The notes under the pieces were generated by a model. The model did no database searches and had not been told where the DNA came from. It was given only the letters and a program-made list of their open reading frames with translations. Both the position numbers and the translations under genes were made by a program. A stretch of 64,000 nt of DNA from positions 62,001 to 126,000 of the forward strand of contig NZ_FSRU01000002.1 in the NCBI RefSeq assembly GCF_900142845.1. Direction: 5' to 3'. Position 1 is the first letter of the stretch. Each line of letters begins with the position of its first letter. Source of the DNA: Paraburkholderia phenazinium (GTDB lineage: Bacteria > Pseudomonadota > Gammaproteobacteria > Burkholderiales > Burkholderiaceae). Below, one piece after another: positions 9,493 through 18,317 of this stretch.

Positions 9493-11618
9493 CAGGTACT
9501 TTGCAAAGAGACGAGGTGCGCGTAGTAGCCGTCCTGTTGCAGCAATTGGTCGTGGCTGCCGCGCTCTACGATCTGGCCTCTGTCCATCGCCACAATCTGG
9601 TTGGCATGACGCACTGCGCTCAATCGGTGCGCGATGATGATGACTGTGCGGCCGCGGCACATCGCCAGCATATTGTTCTGAATCACCCGCTCCGTCTCGA
9701 AGTCGAGCGCGCTGGTGGCCTCGTCGAAAATCAGTATCCGCGGGTTGGTCAGCAGTGCGCGCGCAATGGCGATACGCTGACGCTGTCCGCCGGACAGCGA
9801 AGCCCCGCGTTCTCCCACTATCGTGTCATAGCCTTCGGGTAGCTCCGAAATGAAATCATGCGCACCAGCGAGTATTGCGGCCTGGGTCACCGCATCCAGC
9901 GAAGCGCCAGGATCTGTCACGGCAATGTTCTCGCGTATCGAGCGGTTGAAGAGCAGGTTTTCCTGCAGCACGACGCCAATCTGCCGCCGCAGCCACGCCG
10001 GATCGGCGAGTGCGAGATCGATCCCGTCAATGCGCACGCGCCCGCTCCCGGGAATGTACAGTCGCTGCAGTAGTTTGGTCAGCGTGCTTTTCCCCGATCC
10101 CGACCTGCCGACGATGCCGACAATCTCTCCCGCCGGAATCGTCAGATTGATTCCGTTGAGGACCGGCTGGCTATCCGGGCGGTAACGGAAGCGCACGTCC
10201 TCGAAGCTGACTTCTCCTTTGAGTGCAGGCAAGGCCTGGCGACTTTGCGGCAGTTCCGTGCGCGTGTTGAGGATGTCGCCGAGGCGCAGCATTGAGATCC
10301 CGACCTGTTGAAAATCCTGCCAAAGTTGGGCCAGCCTGAGGACCGGCGCACTGACGCGCTGCGACATCATGTTGAATGCGATCAGTTGACCAACGCTGAG
10401 CTTGCTGTCGATAACCAGCTTTGCGCCGAAGAACAATGTTGCCAGCGTGACCAGCTTGCCCACTAGCTGAATCAGTTGCTGCCCAAGGTTGCTTAGCGAG
10501 TTGACCCTGAAACTCGCGGTGACATACGCCGCGAGCTGATTGTCCCAGCGGTGGGTGAATAGCGGTTCAATGGCCATGGCCTTGACCGTTTGCACGCCGG
10601 ACACTGCCTCGACCAGGAACGACTGGTTGTCGGCTCCGCGGGCGAACTTATGATTCAGACGTTCCCGTAGAAGAGGATTCAGCGTCATGGAGAGAGCAGC
10701 ATAGACGGGCAGCGAGATCGCGACGATCAACGTCAGCCAGACGCTGTAGATACACATGACGCCGAGGAATACCACTGAGAAGATCAGGTCGATGACAGCG
10801 GTCAATGCCTGACCAGTGAGGAAGCTACGGATGCTTTCAAGCTCGCGTACACGTGCGACGGTGTCGCCTACGCGCCTCGCTTCGAAATAGCCGAGCGGCA
10901 ATGCCAGCAGATGACGAAAAAGGCGCGCGCCAAGTTCAACGTCGATACGATTGGTCGTGTGTGCGAAAACGTAGTTTCGTAGACCCGTGAGTACGACTTC
11001 GAATACCGAACTCACCAACAACGCCACGCAGACGACGTTAAGCGTGCTATAGGCACGGTTGACGAGCACCTTGTCCATCACAACCTGGAACATCAGTGGC
11101 GAGACCAGTCCAAAAATCTGCAGCATCACCGAGACCATCAGCACTTCGAGAAGCAGCCGACGGTATTTGACGACAGCTGGAATGAACCACGAGAAATCGA
11201 AGCGAGCCAGGTTGCCTGCGAGCGATGCTCGAGAAGTGAATAGCAGCATGCGACCGGAGCATCGATCCACGATTTCACTGACTGGTGTCGTGCGAGGCGT
11301 CTGCATGCCGGGTTCCAGTACCAGCGCAGTTGCTCCGTTCGAGCCCGCGATAATGAAGTGGTGACCGGTGCGGTCCAGTGCAAGCGCGGGGAATGGGGTT
11401 TTCGGCAATCGTTCGGGCAGCAGATTTATGGCGCTCGCTCTGAGGCCGATTGCGCGGGCCGAAAGAATCAACTGCTCTTCGGAAAATGCATGGCCATCGG
11501 TCACGCTTGCGTGCCTGAGTTGCGATGCCTCCACTGCGATGCCGTGGAGGCGTGCAATGACGACTAGTGCGGCCAGTCCGGCATCTTCGATTTGAGCCGG
11601 TCGTTCTTCGAGTCCCAT
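9492..11618 (-). CDS. HlyB-like type I secretion ABC transporter with degenerate C39-like domain
   Basis: A 708-residue exporter. Residues 1-135 form a C39-peptidase-like domain in which the catalytic cysteine position reads DAGLAAL, so there is no nucleophile; this is the HlyB-type CLD that recognises the substrate without cutting it. Residues about 150-430 hold six membrane helices. The nucleotide-binding domain has Walker A GRSGSGKST near 503, the signature LSGGQRQRIAIARAL near 605, Walker B ILIFDEATSALD and the switch histidine in IIIAHRLS. It exports the product of the upstream gene across the inner membrane together with HlyD. It is separated from the substrate gene by 92 bp containing a strong hairpin. 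Confidence 0.93.
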   Translation of the reverse strand: MGLEERPAQIEDAGLAALVVIARLHGIAVEASQLRHASVTDGHAFSEEQLILSARAIGLRASAINLLPERLPKTPFPALALDRTGHHFIIAGSNGATALVLEPGMQTPRTTPVSEIVDRCSGRMLLFTSRASLAGNLARFDFSWFIPAVVKYRRLLLEVLMVSVMLQIFGLVSPLMFQVVMDKVLVNRAYSTLNVVCVALLVSSVFEVVLTGLRNYVFAHTTNRIDVELGARLFRHLLALPLGYFEARRVGDTVARVRELESIRSFLTGQALTAVIDLIFSVVFLGVMCIYSVWLTLIVAISLPVYAALSMTLNPLLRERLNHKFARGADNQSFLVEAVSGVQTVKAMAIEPLFTHRWDNQLAAYVTASFRVNSLSNLGQQLIQLVGKLVTLATLFFGAKLVIDSKLSVGQLIAFNMMSQRVSAPVLRLAQLWQDFQQVGISMLRLGDILNTRTELPQSRQALPALKGEVSFEDVRFRYRPDSQPVLNGINLTIPAGEIVGIVGRSGSGKSTLTKLLQRLYIPGSGRVRIDGIDLALADPAWLRRQIGVVLQENLLFNRSIRENIAVTDPGASLDAVTQAAILAGAHDFISELPEGYDTIVGERGASLSGGQRQRIAIARALLTNPRILIFDEATSALDFETERVIQNNMLAMCRGRTVIIIAHRLSAVRHANQIVAMDRGQIVERGSHDQLLQQDGYYAHLVSLQST

Positions 11619-11655
11619 TGTTTCGGAGCAGTGCGTGCGAATAGATATCGGCGGT

Positions 11656-11689
11656 GGGGTGCTTTCCGCCTGAGAAGGGAAAGCACCCC
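11656..11689 (-). promoter_or_regulatory. Perfect 12-bp stem-loop between substrate and exporter genes
   Basis: GGGGTGCTTTCC at 11656-11667 is followed by a 10-base loop and its exact complement at 11678-11689. It lies 21 bp after the substrate stop and 37 bp before the exporter start. On the minus-strand transcript no T-run follows, so it is not a textbook terminator. It could slow transcription or stabilise the substrate mRNA so that more substrate than exporter is made, as known between hlyA and hlyB. Confidence 0.7.
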
Positions 11690-11710
11690 AACGTGGGGAG
11701 GGAGGGGGGC

Positions 11711-13504
11711 CTAGTGCGGGGACGCCGCCAGCAAAAGCTGGGGGTTATCGGGCGGAATGGCTGCGAGGCTGATTGAGGCCGAAGTCTCCGGGGCGTATAC
11801 AGCCATCGCGTGGACCAGTTGTGCTGCCTGGTGGTCGGCGGCGGAGTAAGCCGTGGCGATCAGGCTATTGGTGCCGCTGCCCGAACTCCAGGCGACAGCT
11901 CCCGTGGCGGGATCGAATTGCAGAGTGGGTAACGATACGCCGCTGAGCGTGTTGTATGCGGTGGTAGCCCCCGTGACCGGATCGATCACGAACTGGCTGG
12001 ACGGTCGATCTCGGTTGATGTAGTCCCGCTCAATCGTCTTCCCGTACGAATCGAACTTAAGAACGAGGCCCGTGCCATCTCCGTTGGAGAACGTCCACTG
12101 CCTCGCCTCGCCGGTTTTTGGGTCGAATAGTTCGTCACCATATGAACCATCCGGGCTCACGACCAACTGCTCGGTCATCACGTCGGCTGCATTGTAGGTA
12201 CGCTCCCACACCCGATCGTCGTCGTCGTACCGTGTGACCAGGGTTTGCGAACCGTCGGCATGGATGGCGATGCTATTTGTCGTGCCGGCGGTGACCGTTG
12301 CGCCTCCGCAGGGACCATTAGGATCACCGGCTACCGTGAGGATGCCGTCTGAAATGCTGAGGTTATCCCCGGTGACTTCATTCCAGACGGTATTGCCTGA
12401 CGCGGAATTGAGCGTGATTGCCGTGCCGGCATCCGCGTAGATGGTGTTGTTTGCTCCCGTGATGCTAGCCTGTGTTCCGGCCGCAAGCGATATCTGATTG
12501 TTGTCGCCCTGGACAGTAACCTTGTTGTCCTTGCCTTCGACGTCGATGAACTGGTAATTGCCGTTCATGGGTGCAATGGTGTACGTGCCCGATGAGCCTG
12601 CGACGTAGACCTCGGTGACTTTGTTTCCCTGTGGATCGGTGAAGCTGTTCGAGTAGCTGCCGTCTTTGTGGATGTCGAGGGTTAGTGGGCTGCCGGCGCC
12701 TGCCGCCGGGACGGTCCAGAGGCTCTTTTCCGCGCCCGTTGAGGAATCGGTCAATGGGTCGTCGTCCGTGACGTTGCCGATAATGTACGTTACGCCGGAC
12801 GCAAAGGTGTAGGTCTTGGCGTCGCCTTCCTCTGTAATGCTGGCTGGTGCTTCGGCCGTGTAACCGGTAATCCAGCCTGCTTCATTCACCTGAGGGAGAA
12901 GCATGCCTCCGGATAGCGTGGCCGACATCGCTTCAGACATCTGACTTGCGAAAACAGTTTGATCCGACGGGGAAAGTTGGTTGTAGTAAGGTTGGATCAG
13001 GTTCTTTAGCTGGGTGACGGCGTTGGACAACGTGTTGTCTGGATTGGTATCGAAGACCGAGGCCGCGACCATGAGCGAACCCACGACTGTCAGCGTGACG
13101 GCTACTTCGGGTAGCGACACTGCACCTGCCATCAGCGCCGCACCTGAAAGCGCATCAAGCTGGCTGGTGGTGATGGCTCCTCCGTCTCCGTTCAGCACGG
13201 CCTTGAGAATAGGCGCGCCAGCCAAACTGAGCCCGAGCACAGATGACCTGGCCCCTGCTCTAGCTAACAGTTCGGCCGCTTCTGTGGACGCTGGGGACAA
13301 TGTCTCCAGTCCCTTCTGCATTCCTGCTGAAACCACACCAAACAAATCGTTCGCTGCAGTAGCAGTCGCACTTATTTTGTCTCGCGTGGCTTGAGCGGCG
13401 AGCGCTTGTTGGGCAGAATTGGTCGCATCCGCCACGCTGACCGAAGCACCCGTGATAAAGGCCGTGACATCGGCGATGGCTTCGCTGAAATTTTGCGTAT
13501 TCAT
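11711..13504 (-). CDS. Candidate type I secreted protein, non-RTX, with repetitive NNxI/GNTV region
   Basis: A 597-residue protein I cannot place in a named family. The start ATG 13504 directly abuts the stop of the preceding gene. Residues 1-110 are Ala/Thr-rich and helical; about 110-165 is a strongly hydrophobic Gly/Ala/Val stretch (ALMAGAVSLPEVAVTLTVVG) that could insert in membranes. Residues about 318-405 hold short repeats such as DNKVTV, DNNQISL, ANNTIYA and GNTVWN, typical of a parallel beta-helix. The region 420-520 has RHS-like strands (VWERTYNAADVM, ERDYINRD). There is no classical GGxGxDxxx nonapeptide array and no GG leader. No N-terminal signal peptide is seen, which fits C-terminal-signal type I export through the adjacent ABC/HlyD pair. 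A toxin or adhesin role is inference. Confidence 0.6.
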   Translation of the reverse strand: MNTQNFSEAIADVTAFITGASVSVADATNSAQQALAAQATRDKISATATAANDLFGVVSAGMQKGLETLSPASTEAAELLARAGARSSVLGLSLAGAPILKAVLNGDGGAITTSQLDALSGAALMAGAVSLPEVAVTLTVVGSLMVAASVFDTNPDNTLSNAVTQLKNLIQPYYNQLSPSDQTVFASQMSEAMSATLSGGMLLPQVNEAGWITGYTAEAPASITEEGDAKTYTFASGVTYIIGNVTDDDPLTDSSTGAEKSLWTVPAAGAGSPLTLDIHKDGSYSNSFTDPQGNKVTEVYVAGSSGTYTIAPMNGNYQFIDVEGKDNKVTVQGDNNQISLAAGTQASITGANNTIYADAGTAITLNSASGNTVWNEVTGDNLSISDGILTVAGDPNGPCGGATVTAGTTNSIAIHADGSQTLVTRYDDDDRVWERTYNAADVMTEQLVVSPDGSYGDELFDPKTGEARQWTFSNGDGTGLVLKFDSYGKTIERDYINRDRPSSQFVIDPVTGATTAYNTLSGVSLPTLQFDPATGAVAWSSGSGTNSLIATAYSAADHQAAQLVHAMAVYAPETSASISLAAIPPDNPQLLLAASPH

Positions 13505-14095
13505 TTAATTTACTCGAGACAGGTTTTTCTTGAGTTTGATTGCATTCGAGAGTGAGATGGCCCACAGGGGAAGCGTGGCCGCATACTCCCATATCAATAT
13601 TTCGCCAAATGGCTCCCGATTACTCTTTAAATTTTTACTCATTTTTTCTCGACTCAACAGTGCGCGTCCATCAGTCATGGTGACCAAAGTCGGCCAGAAA
13701 AATCCCTGCCCATCTTCTAGAACAAACCCTTCCACATAGAATTCTTTCCCTGAATTCATGTTTGACATGATCTCGTGACTAGAATTTAATGCTCCGTCTT
13801 GTACTGGGTAGGACCGTCCGTCTGCAGCATGAAAAATGCCGGTGTACCGTTGAATTGCCTTGGAGGAGTAAGTGTGTTCGCCAGTGAAATTTCCGACGCT
13901 TTTTATTAGCGGCGCCTCAGGTGGAATTGCCCCCCGGTATGGTAGGGCGTTCAGCATGTTCGCGATCGGGAACGCCACAAGAAGGCCAATTGCCGTATTG
14001 AGGACGCCACGCTTCCAGTTGTGCCCTTCTCCAATCTGATAGTCCGATCCATTTCTCAGTATTGAAAATGCTTTGAGCAAGCTTATATGTGACAT
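13505..14095 (-). CDS. Small inner-membrane protein of the secretion operon, function unknown
   Basis: A 196-residue protein with two predicted membrane helices, about 29-50 (GVLNTAIGLLVAFPIANML) and about 168-187 (YAATLPLWAISLSNAI), enclosing a polar domain of about 115 residues. I do not recognise the family. Its stop TAA is immediately followed by the ATG of the secreted-protein gene, so the two are translated together. The gene is visibly AT-richer than its surroundings, a sign of transfer. First position in the operon and membrane location make a self-protection (immunity) or export-helper role possible, but nothing in the sequence proves it. The ribosome site is weak, and the start could be internal. 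Confidence 0.55.
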   Translation of the reverse strand: MSHISLLKAFSILRNGSDYQIGEGHNWKRGVLNTAIGLLVAFPIANMLNALPYRGAIPPEAPLIKSVGNFTGEHTYSSKAIQRYTGIFHAADGRSYPVQDGALNSSHEIMSNMNSGKEFYVEGFVLEDGQGFFWPTLVTMTDGRALLSREKMSKNLKSNREPFGEILIWEYAATLPLWAISLSNAIKLKKNLSRVN

Positions 14096-14532
14096 AAGTT
14101 GTTTTCGCTGGGCAATAACGGCAGGTCAAAAATTTGGTTCGGCAACGTGATGGTATTCGAGGTGCAAATCCTGTCCAGCTGGTGTACATAACCGATCCAA
14201 TTGAGCAACTGTCCGTTTATCAACCAAGTGCACGTCAAGGAGTTATTGTTCCTGTGTAAGATATTGCAAAAATAGAAAGTGCGTTGTCATTTTTTGTAAA
14301 AAGACGGTGGGCGACGATCCGGGGGTGAAAATCTCAATTGAAGATTTATTTGATCGGATATCTCTCAATGAAAAATTGAGAAAATAAGAATCGAATGCGC
14401 TGATATCCTTTAGCCCGCATCTCAGAATGCAGCCGCGTCATCCAATCGCGCAAACCATAGTAAGAGTCGCGCCGGAACCTCAGCCCATCCCTGGCGCTAT
14501 GATGAAGCCACCCGTAACGACACCCCGTCACC
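14096..14532. other. AT-rich intergenic region with hairpin
   Basis: This 437-bp stretch separates the divergent secretion operon and LysR gene and must carry both promoters. It is clearly AT-richer than the flanks. A 7-bp perfect stem (TCTCAAT at 14363-14369, ATTGAGA at 14375-14381) with a 5-base loop is present. I see no convincing gene; an 80-codon minus frame overlaps the LysR start and looks spurious. Confidence 0.6.
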
Positions 14533-15474
14533 ATGCGTATCGCCCCGCTCCCACCGCTCCAATGCCTGATCGCGTTCGAATCGGCCATGCGTCATGCCAG
14601 TTTCACCAAGGCCGCCGCCGAACTGCATCTCACGCAAAGCGCAATCAGCCGCCAGATCGCCCAGCTCGAAGATTTTTTGGGCCGCTCGCTGTTCGTGCGC
14701 GAGCATCGCTCGCTGCGGCTCACCATCGCCGGCGAACGCTACGCGAAGCACGTGCAGTGGCTGCTCGCCAACTGCTCCGAGGCGACGCTCGACGTGATGA
14801 AGCGTTACGGCGACCAGGAGTTGACGATCGCCTGCTCGTCCGGCGTCGCCGTGCTATGGCTCACGCCGCGCCTCGGCGCCTTCCGCGCGGCGTACCCCAA
14901 CATCCATCTGCGCATGATCGTGCGCGACGGGCTCGCCTCGCTCTCGCCGGCGGAATTCGACGTCGGCCTGTACTACATCAGACAGCGCGCCGAACCGCAT
15001 TTCACGGCACGCCGGATCTTCGACGAGGAGGTCTATCCGGTCTGCTCGCCGGGCTACCTTGACGGCCGCAAGCTCGAACCCGCCGACCTCGCTCAGGAGA
15101 CCTTGCTAATGCAGGAGGACGGCCAGCGGCAATGGATGTCGTGGCCGGAATGGTTCCGGCTGAACGACGTGCAGATGCCTGGCTCGCCGAAGTCGGTGGT
15201 GGTGAATCACTATCCGCAACTGGTGCAGATGGCGATTCTCGGCCAGGGTGTGGTGCTCGGCTGGCGCCACATGATCGATGCGTGCCTCGCCGAAGGTTTG
15301 CTGGTGCGGGCCACACGCGCTTCGGCCAGTCACGGCGGCGGCTACTACGTGGTGTCGCCGAACGACCGCTCGCAGAACCAGGCGGGGCGGCTGTTTACAA
15401 ACTGGTTGTTCGAGCAGGCAGAGCGGCAGACGATGCAGCACGCGCCGCAACAGACGGCGCGGCCGGCGGCATAA
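14533..15474 (+). CDS. LysR-family regulator (GcvA-like)
   Basis: A 313-residue LysR-type regulator. The N-terminal winged helix-turn-helix spans about residues 8-66 (LIAFESAMRHASFTKAAAELHLTQSAISRQI), with the GcvA-like start PLPPLQCLIAFE. A periplasmic-binding-like effector domain follows from about 90 to 295. It lies 177 bp upstream of a co-directional MHS transporter and amidohydrolase, which are its likely targets, since LysR genes often sit next to the operon they control. The effector is probably the substrate of those two genes. A hairpin follows the stop. Confidence 0.9.
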   Translation: MRIAPLPPLQCLIAFESAMRHASFTKAAAELHLTQSAISRQIAQLEDFLGRSLFVREHRSLRLTIAGERYAKHVQWLLANCSEATLDVMKRYGDQELTIACSSGVAVLWLTPRLGAFRAAYPNIHLRMIVRDGLASLSPAEFDVGLYYIRQRAEPHFTARRIFDEEVYPVCSPGYLDGRKLEPADLAQETLLMQEDGQRQWMSWPEWFRLNDVQMPGSPKSVVVNHYPQLVQMAILGQGVVLGWRHMIDACLAEGLLVRATRASASHGGGYYVVSPNDRSQNQAGRLFTNWLFEQAERQTMQHAPQQTARPAA

Positions 15475-15504
15475 GAAAGCATAGAAAGCCCGGAAAGCCC
15501 GTTC

Positions 15505-15523
15505 GCATGCGCTACGCGCATGC
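15505..15523 (+). repeat. Inverted repeat after LysR gene
   Basis: GCATGCG at 15505-15511 and CGCATGC at 15517-15523 can pair around a 5-base loop, 30 bp after the regulator stop. Further GCATGC units follow at once. It may help end transcription but has no clear T-tract. Confidence 0.4.
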
Positions 15524-15651
15524 ATGCATGCGATTCTTTCGTTTCAGAAAAAAACCACAACGCTCCTAGGATCGGTCTTGTGCATGCGGGGGTGCCGCTC
15601 AATCCTGAACCGGCGCGCTGCTGACAGCTCATTCAGATGAGGAAAGAGACC

Positions 15652-16959
15652 ATGCAAGGAACGCTTTCACCCCACGTGGCGCTACCGCTCGACTCGCTCA
15701 CGCGGCAGCGGCGCCGCGCGATTCTCGCCACCGTGCTCGGCAACGGCCTCGAATGGTTCGACTTCACCGTGTATAGCTTCTTTGCGGTCATCATCGCCAA
15801 GCTGTTCTTTCCGACCGGCAATGAACTGACTTCGCTGCTGCTGACGGTGGCGACCTTCGGCGTCGGCTTTTTCATGCGTCCGGTGGGCGGCATCGTGCTG
15901 GGCATCTACGCCGACAAGGTGGGCCGCAAGGCGGCCTTGTCGCTGACCATCCTGTTGATGGCGGCCGGCACCGCGCTGATCGGCCTCGCGCCCACCTATA
16001 GCCAGATCGGCGTGTGGGCGCCGCTCCTGATCGTGGCGGCGCGCCTGCTGCAAGGCTTTTCCGCCGGCGGCGAAATGGGCAGCGCCACCGCGTTTCTGAC
16101 CGAGTACGCCCCGCCGGACAAGCGCGCGTATTACTCGAGCTGGATCCAGTCGAGCATCGGCTTCGCGGTGCTGCTCGGCGCGGCGGTCGGCACCTTCGTG
16201 ACGGCGCGGCTAAGCGCCGATGCGCTGCATTCGTGGGGCTGGAGAATGCCGTTCCTGATCGGCATCCTGATCGGACCGGTGGGCTACTTCATTCGCAGCC
16301 GCATGGAAGAAACGCCGGCCTTTATCGCGGTCGCGGAAGAAGCGAAAAGCGACTCGCCGCTCGCCGAAGTGCTGCAACGCTTCCCGCGCGAAACCTTCGC
16401 GAGTTTTTCGATGGTGATCCTCTGGACCGCGTGCACCTACGTGCTGCTGTTCTACATGCCGACCTACTCGGTGCGCACGCTGCATCTGCCTGCGTCGCAG
16501 GGCTTTCTGGCAGGGATGCTGGGCGGTCTGATGATCATGTGTTTCTCGCCGGTGGTGGGCAAGCTGGCCGATCTGTATGGCCGCCGGCGCTTCCTGTCCG
16601 GCGCCGCCGCCGCGATCCTGCTGCTCGCCTGGCCGATGTTCGTGTACATCAACCGGGCGCCGGGTCTGGCCTCGCTGCTCGTGTTTCAAGGCATCTTCGG
16701 ACTGCTGATCGCCGCCTATACCGGCCCGATTCTCGCCGCGTTTGCCGAACTGTTCCCGACCAAAGTGCTGTCGACGGGTCTCTCGGTCGCCTACAACTTT
16801 GCCGTGACGATCTTCGGCGGCTTCGCGCCGTTCTTCATCACGTGGCTGATCGCCTCCACCGGCAGCAACATGGCGCCGGCCATCTACGTGATGATCGCCG
16901 CGGCCATCAGTCTCATCGGAACCTTCTACGTACGCGACCCGCGCCGCCTGCGCGGGTAA
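15652..16959 (+). CDS. MHS-family MFS transporter
   Basis: A 435-residue 12-helix carrier of the metabolite:H+ symporter (KgtP/ProP/CitA) family. The start at 15652 is preferred over 15637 because GAGGAAAGAG precedes it at proper distance. Family marks are GNGLEWFDFTVYSFF in helix 1, RPVGGIVLGIYADKVGRK between helices 2 and 3, and GFSAGGEMGSATAFLTEYAP in helix 4-5. It imports a small organic acid or betaine-like compound with protons. The amidohydrolase begins 29 bp downstream, so the pair probably takes up and hydrolyses the same compound under control of the upstream LysR protein. Confidence 0.9.
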   Translation: MQGTLSPHVALPLDSLTRQRRRAILATVLGNGLEWFDFTVYSFFAVIIAKLFFPTGNELTSLLLTVATFGVGFFMRPVGGIVLGIYADKVGRKAALSLTILLMAAGTALIGLAPTYSQIGVWAPLLIVAARLLQGFSAGGEMGSATAFLTEYAPPDKRAYYSSWIQSSIGFAVLLGAAVGTFVTARLSADALHSWGWRMPFLIGILIGPVGYFIRSRMEETPAFIAVAEEAKSDSPLAEVLQRFPRETFASFSMVILWTACTYVLLFYMPTYSVRTLHLPASQGFLAGMLGGLMIMCFSPVVGKLADLYGRRRFLSGAAAAILLLAWPMFVYINRAPGLASLLVFQGIFGLLIAAYTGPILAAFAELFPTKVLSTGLSVAYNFAVTIFGGFAPFFITWLIASTGSNMAPAIYVMIAAAISLIGTFYVRDPRRLRG

Positions 16960-16988
16960 CGCCGGTTCTTTCTTCCAGGAAGCTATTC

Positions 16989-18236
16989 ATGACCATCACG
17001 GTAATCAGCGGCGGCAACGTACTGGACCTGTCGCAGGGTACGTTGCTCGAACATCATCATGTTGTGATCGAAGACGGTCACATCGTCGAAGTCACCGACC
17101 GGCCGGTGGATCTGCCGGGCGCGCGCGTGGTCGACGCGCGCGGCAAGACGGTGATGCCGGGCCTGATCGACTGTCACGTGCATGTGCTCGCGTCGAGCGC
17201 GAACCTCGGCACGAACGCGACCCAACCCAACATCCTCGCGGCGATTCGCGCGCTGCCGATTCTCTCGGCGATGCTCGGCCGCGGCTTCACGAGCGTGCGC
17301 GATGCGGGCGGCGCCGATTGGGGGCTGACCCAGGCGCTCGCAACCGGCCTGATTCCGGGGCCGCGCATTTTCCCATCCGGCAAGGCGTTGTCGCAGACCG
17401 GCGGGCATGGCGATTTCCGCCCGCGTGGCGACATGCTCGAACCGTGTTCGTGCTGCTTTCGCGCCGGGGCGATTGCGCGGGTGGTCGACGGCGTCGATGC
17501 CGTGCGGCTTGCCGTGCGCGAAGAAATCCAGAAGGGCGCGACGCAGATCAAGATCATGGCGTCGGGCGGCGTCGCCTCGCCGACCGACCCGATCGGCAAC
17601 ACCCAGTATTCCGAAGACGAGATCCGCGCAATCGTCGCCGAGGCGCATGCGGCCAATACGTACGTGATGGCGCATGCGTACACCGGCCGCGCGATCGCGC
17701 GTGCCGTGCGCTGCGGCGTGCGCACGATCGAGCACGGCAATCTCGTGGATGAAGCGGCGGCGCGCCTGATGCACGAGCATGGCGCCTTCGTCGTGCCGAC
17801 GCTGGTGACCTACGACGCACTTGCGAAGCACGGAGCCGAGTACGGCCTGCCGGCCGATTCGATCGCCAAGGTCGAGACCGTGCGGCAAGCCGGCCGCGAC
17901 TCGCTGCAGATCTATGCGCGCGCCGGCGTGCCGATGGGTTTCGGCTCCGACCTGCTCGGCGAGATGCATACGTTCCAGAGCGACGAACTGCGGATTCGCG
18001 CCGAGGTGCTGGGCAATCTGGAGACGCTGCGTTCGGCCACGACGATTGCCGCGCAGATCGTCGACCGGCCTGGCAAGCTCGGTGTTATCGCTGCCGGTGC
18101 GATTGCGGATGTGCTGGTGGTGGACGGCGATCCGCTGCGCGATATCGGCGTGTTGACCGGGCAGGGCGAGCGCATCGAGTACGTGTTCCAGCGCGGCGAA
18201 GTGGTGAGTCAGCGGGGACGGGTGGCGTCGAGGTAA
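16989..18236 (+). CDS. Metal-dependent amidohydrolase (imidazolonepropionase/prolidase-like)
   Basis: A 415-residue member of the amidohydrolase superfamily starting at ATG 16989, 29 bp after the transporter. An N-terminal beta-sandwich is followed by the TIM barrel. Metal ligands are all visible: HxH in GLIDCHVHV, the bridging lysine in TQIKIMASGGV, His in YVMAHAYTG, His in RTIEHGN and the catalytic Asp in GFGSDLLG. The end LGVIAAGAIADVLVVDGDPL is the typical return strand. Such Xaa-Pro-dipeptidase/imidazolone-type members hydrolyse cyclic amides or N-acyl amino acids. It has no signal peptide, so it acts in the cytoplasm on what the MHS carrier brings in. Confidence 0.88.
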   Translation: MTITVISGGNVLDLSQGTLLEHHHVVIEDGHIVEVTDRPVDLPGARVVDARGKTVMPGLIDCHVHVLASSANLGTNATQPNILAAIRALPILSAMLGRGFTSVRDAGGADWGLTQALATGLIPGPRIFPSGKALSQTGGHGDFRPRGDMLEPCSCCFRAGAIARVVDGVDAVRLAVREEIQKGATQIKIMASGGVASPTDPIGNTQYSEDEIRAIVAEAHAANTYVMAHAYTGRAIARAVRCGVRTIEHGNLVDEAAARLMHEHGAFVVPTLVTYDALAKHGAEYGLPADSIAKVETVRQAGRDSLQIYARAGVPMGFGSDLLGEMHTFQSDELRIRAEVLGNLETLRSATTIAAQIVDRPGKLGVIAAGAIADVLVVDGDPLRDIGVLTGQGERIEYVFQRGEVVSQRGRVASR

Positions 18237-18317
18237 GGGGTGGGCTGCGCCGGCAGGTTGCGGCCGCTGCTACGGTGATGGGTGGCCGCCCCAGTCCCGC
18301 GAACTCCGTCGCCAGCC

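Noticed and set aside
11711..13504. Classical RTX toxin call
   Set aside because: No run of GGxGxDxxx repeats is present despite the type I secretion context.
14346..14588. 80-codon minus-strand gene
   Set aside because: It overlaps the LysR start antisense and shows no family pattern.
16014..16988. Long plus-strand frame joined upstream of the amidohydrolase
   Set aside because: It is the out-of-frame reading of the MHS transporter; the true enzyme starts at 16989.
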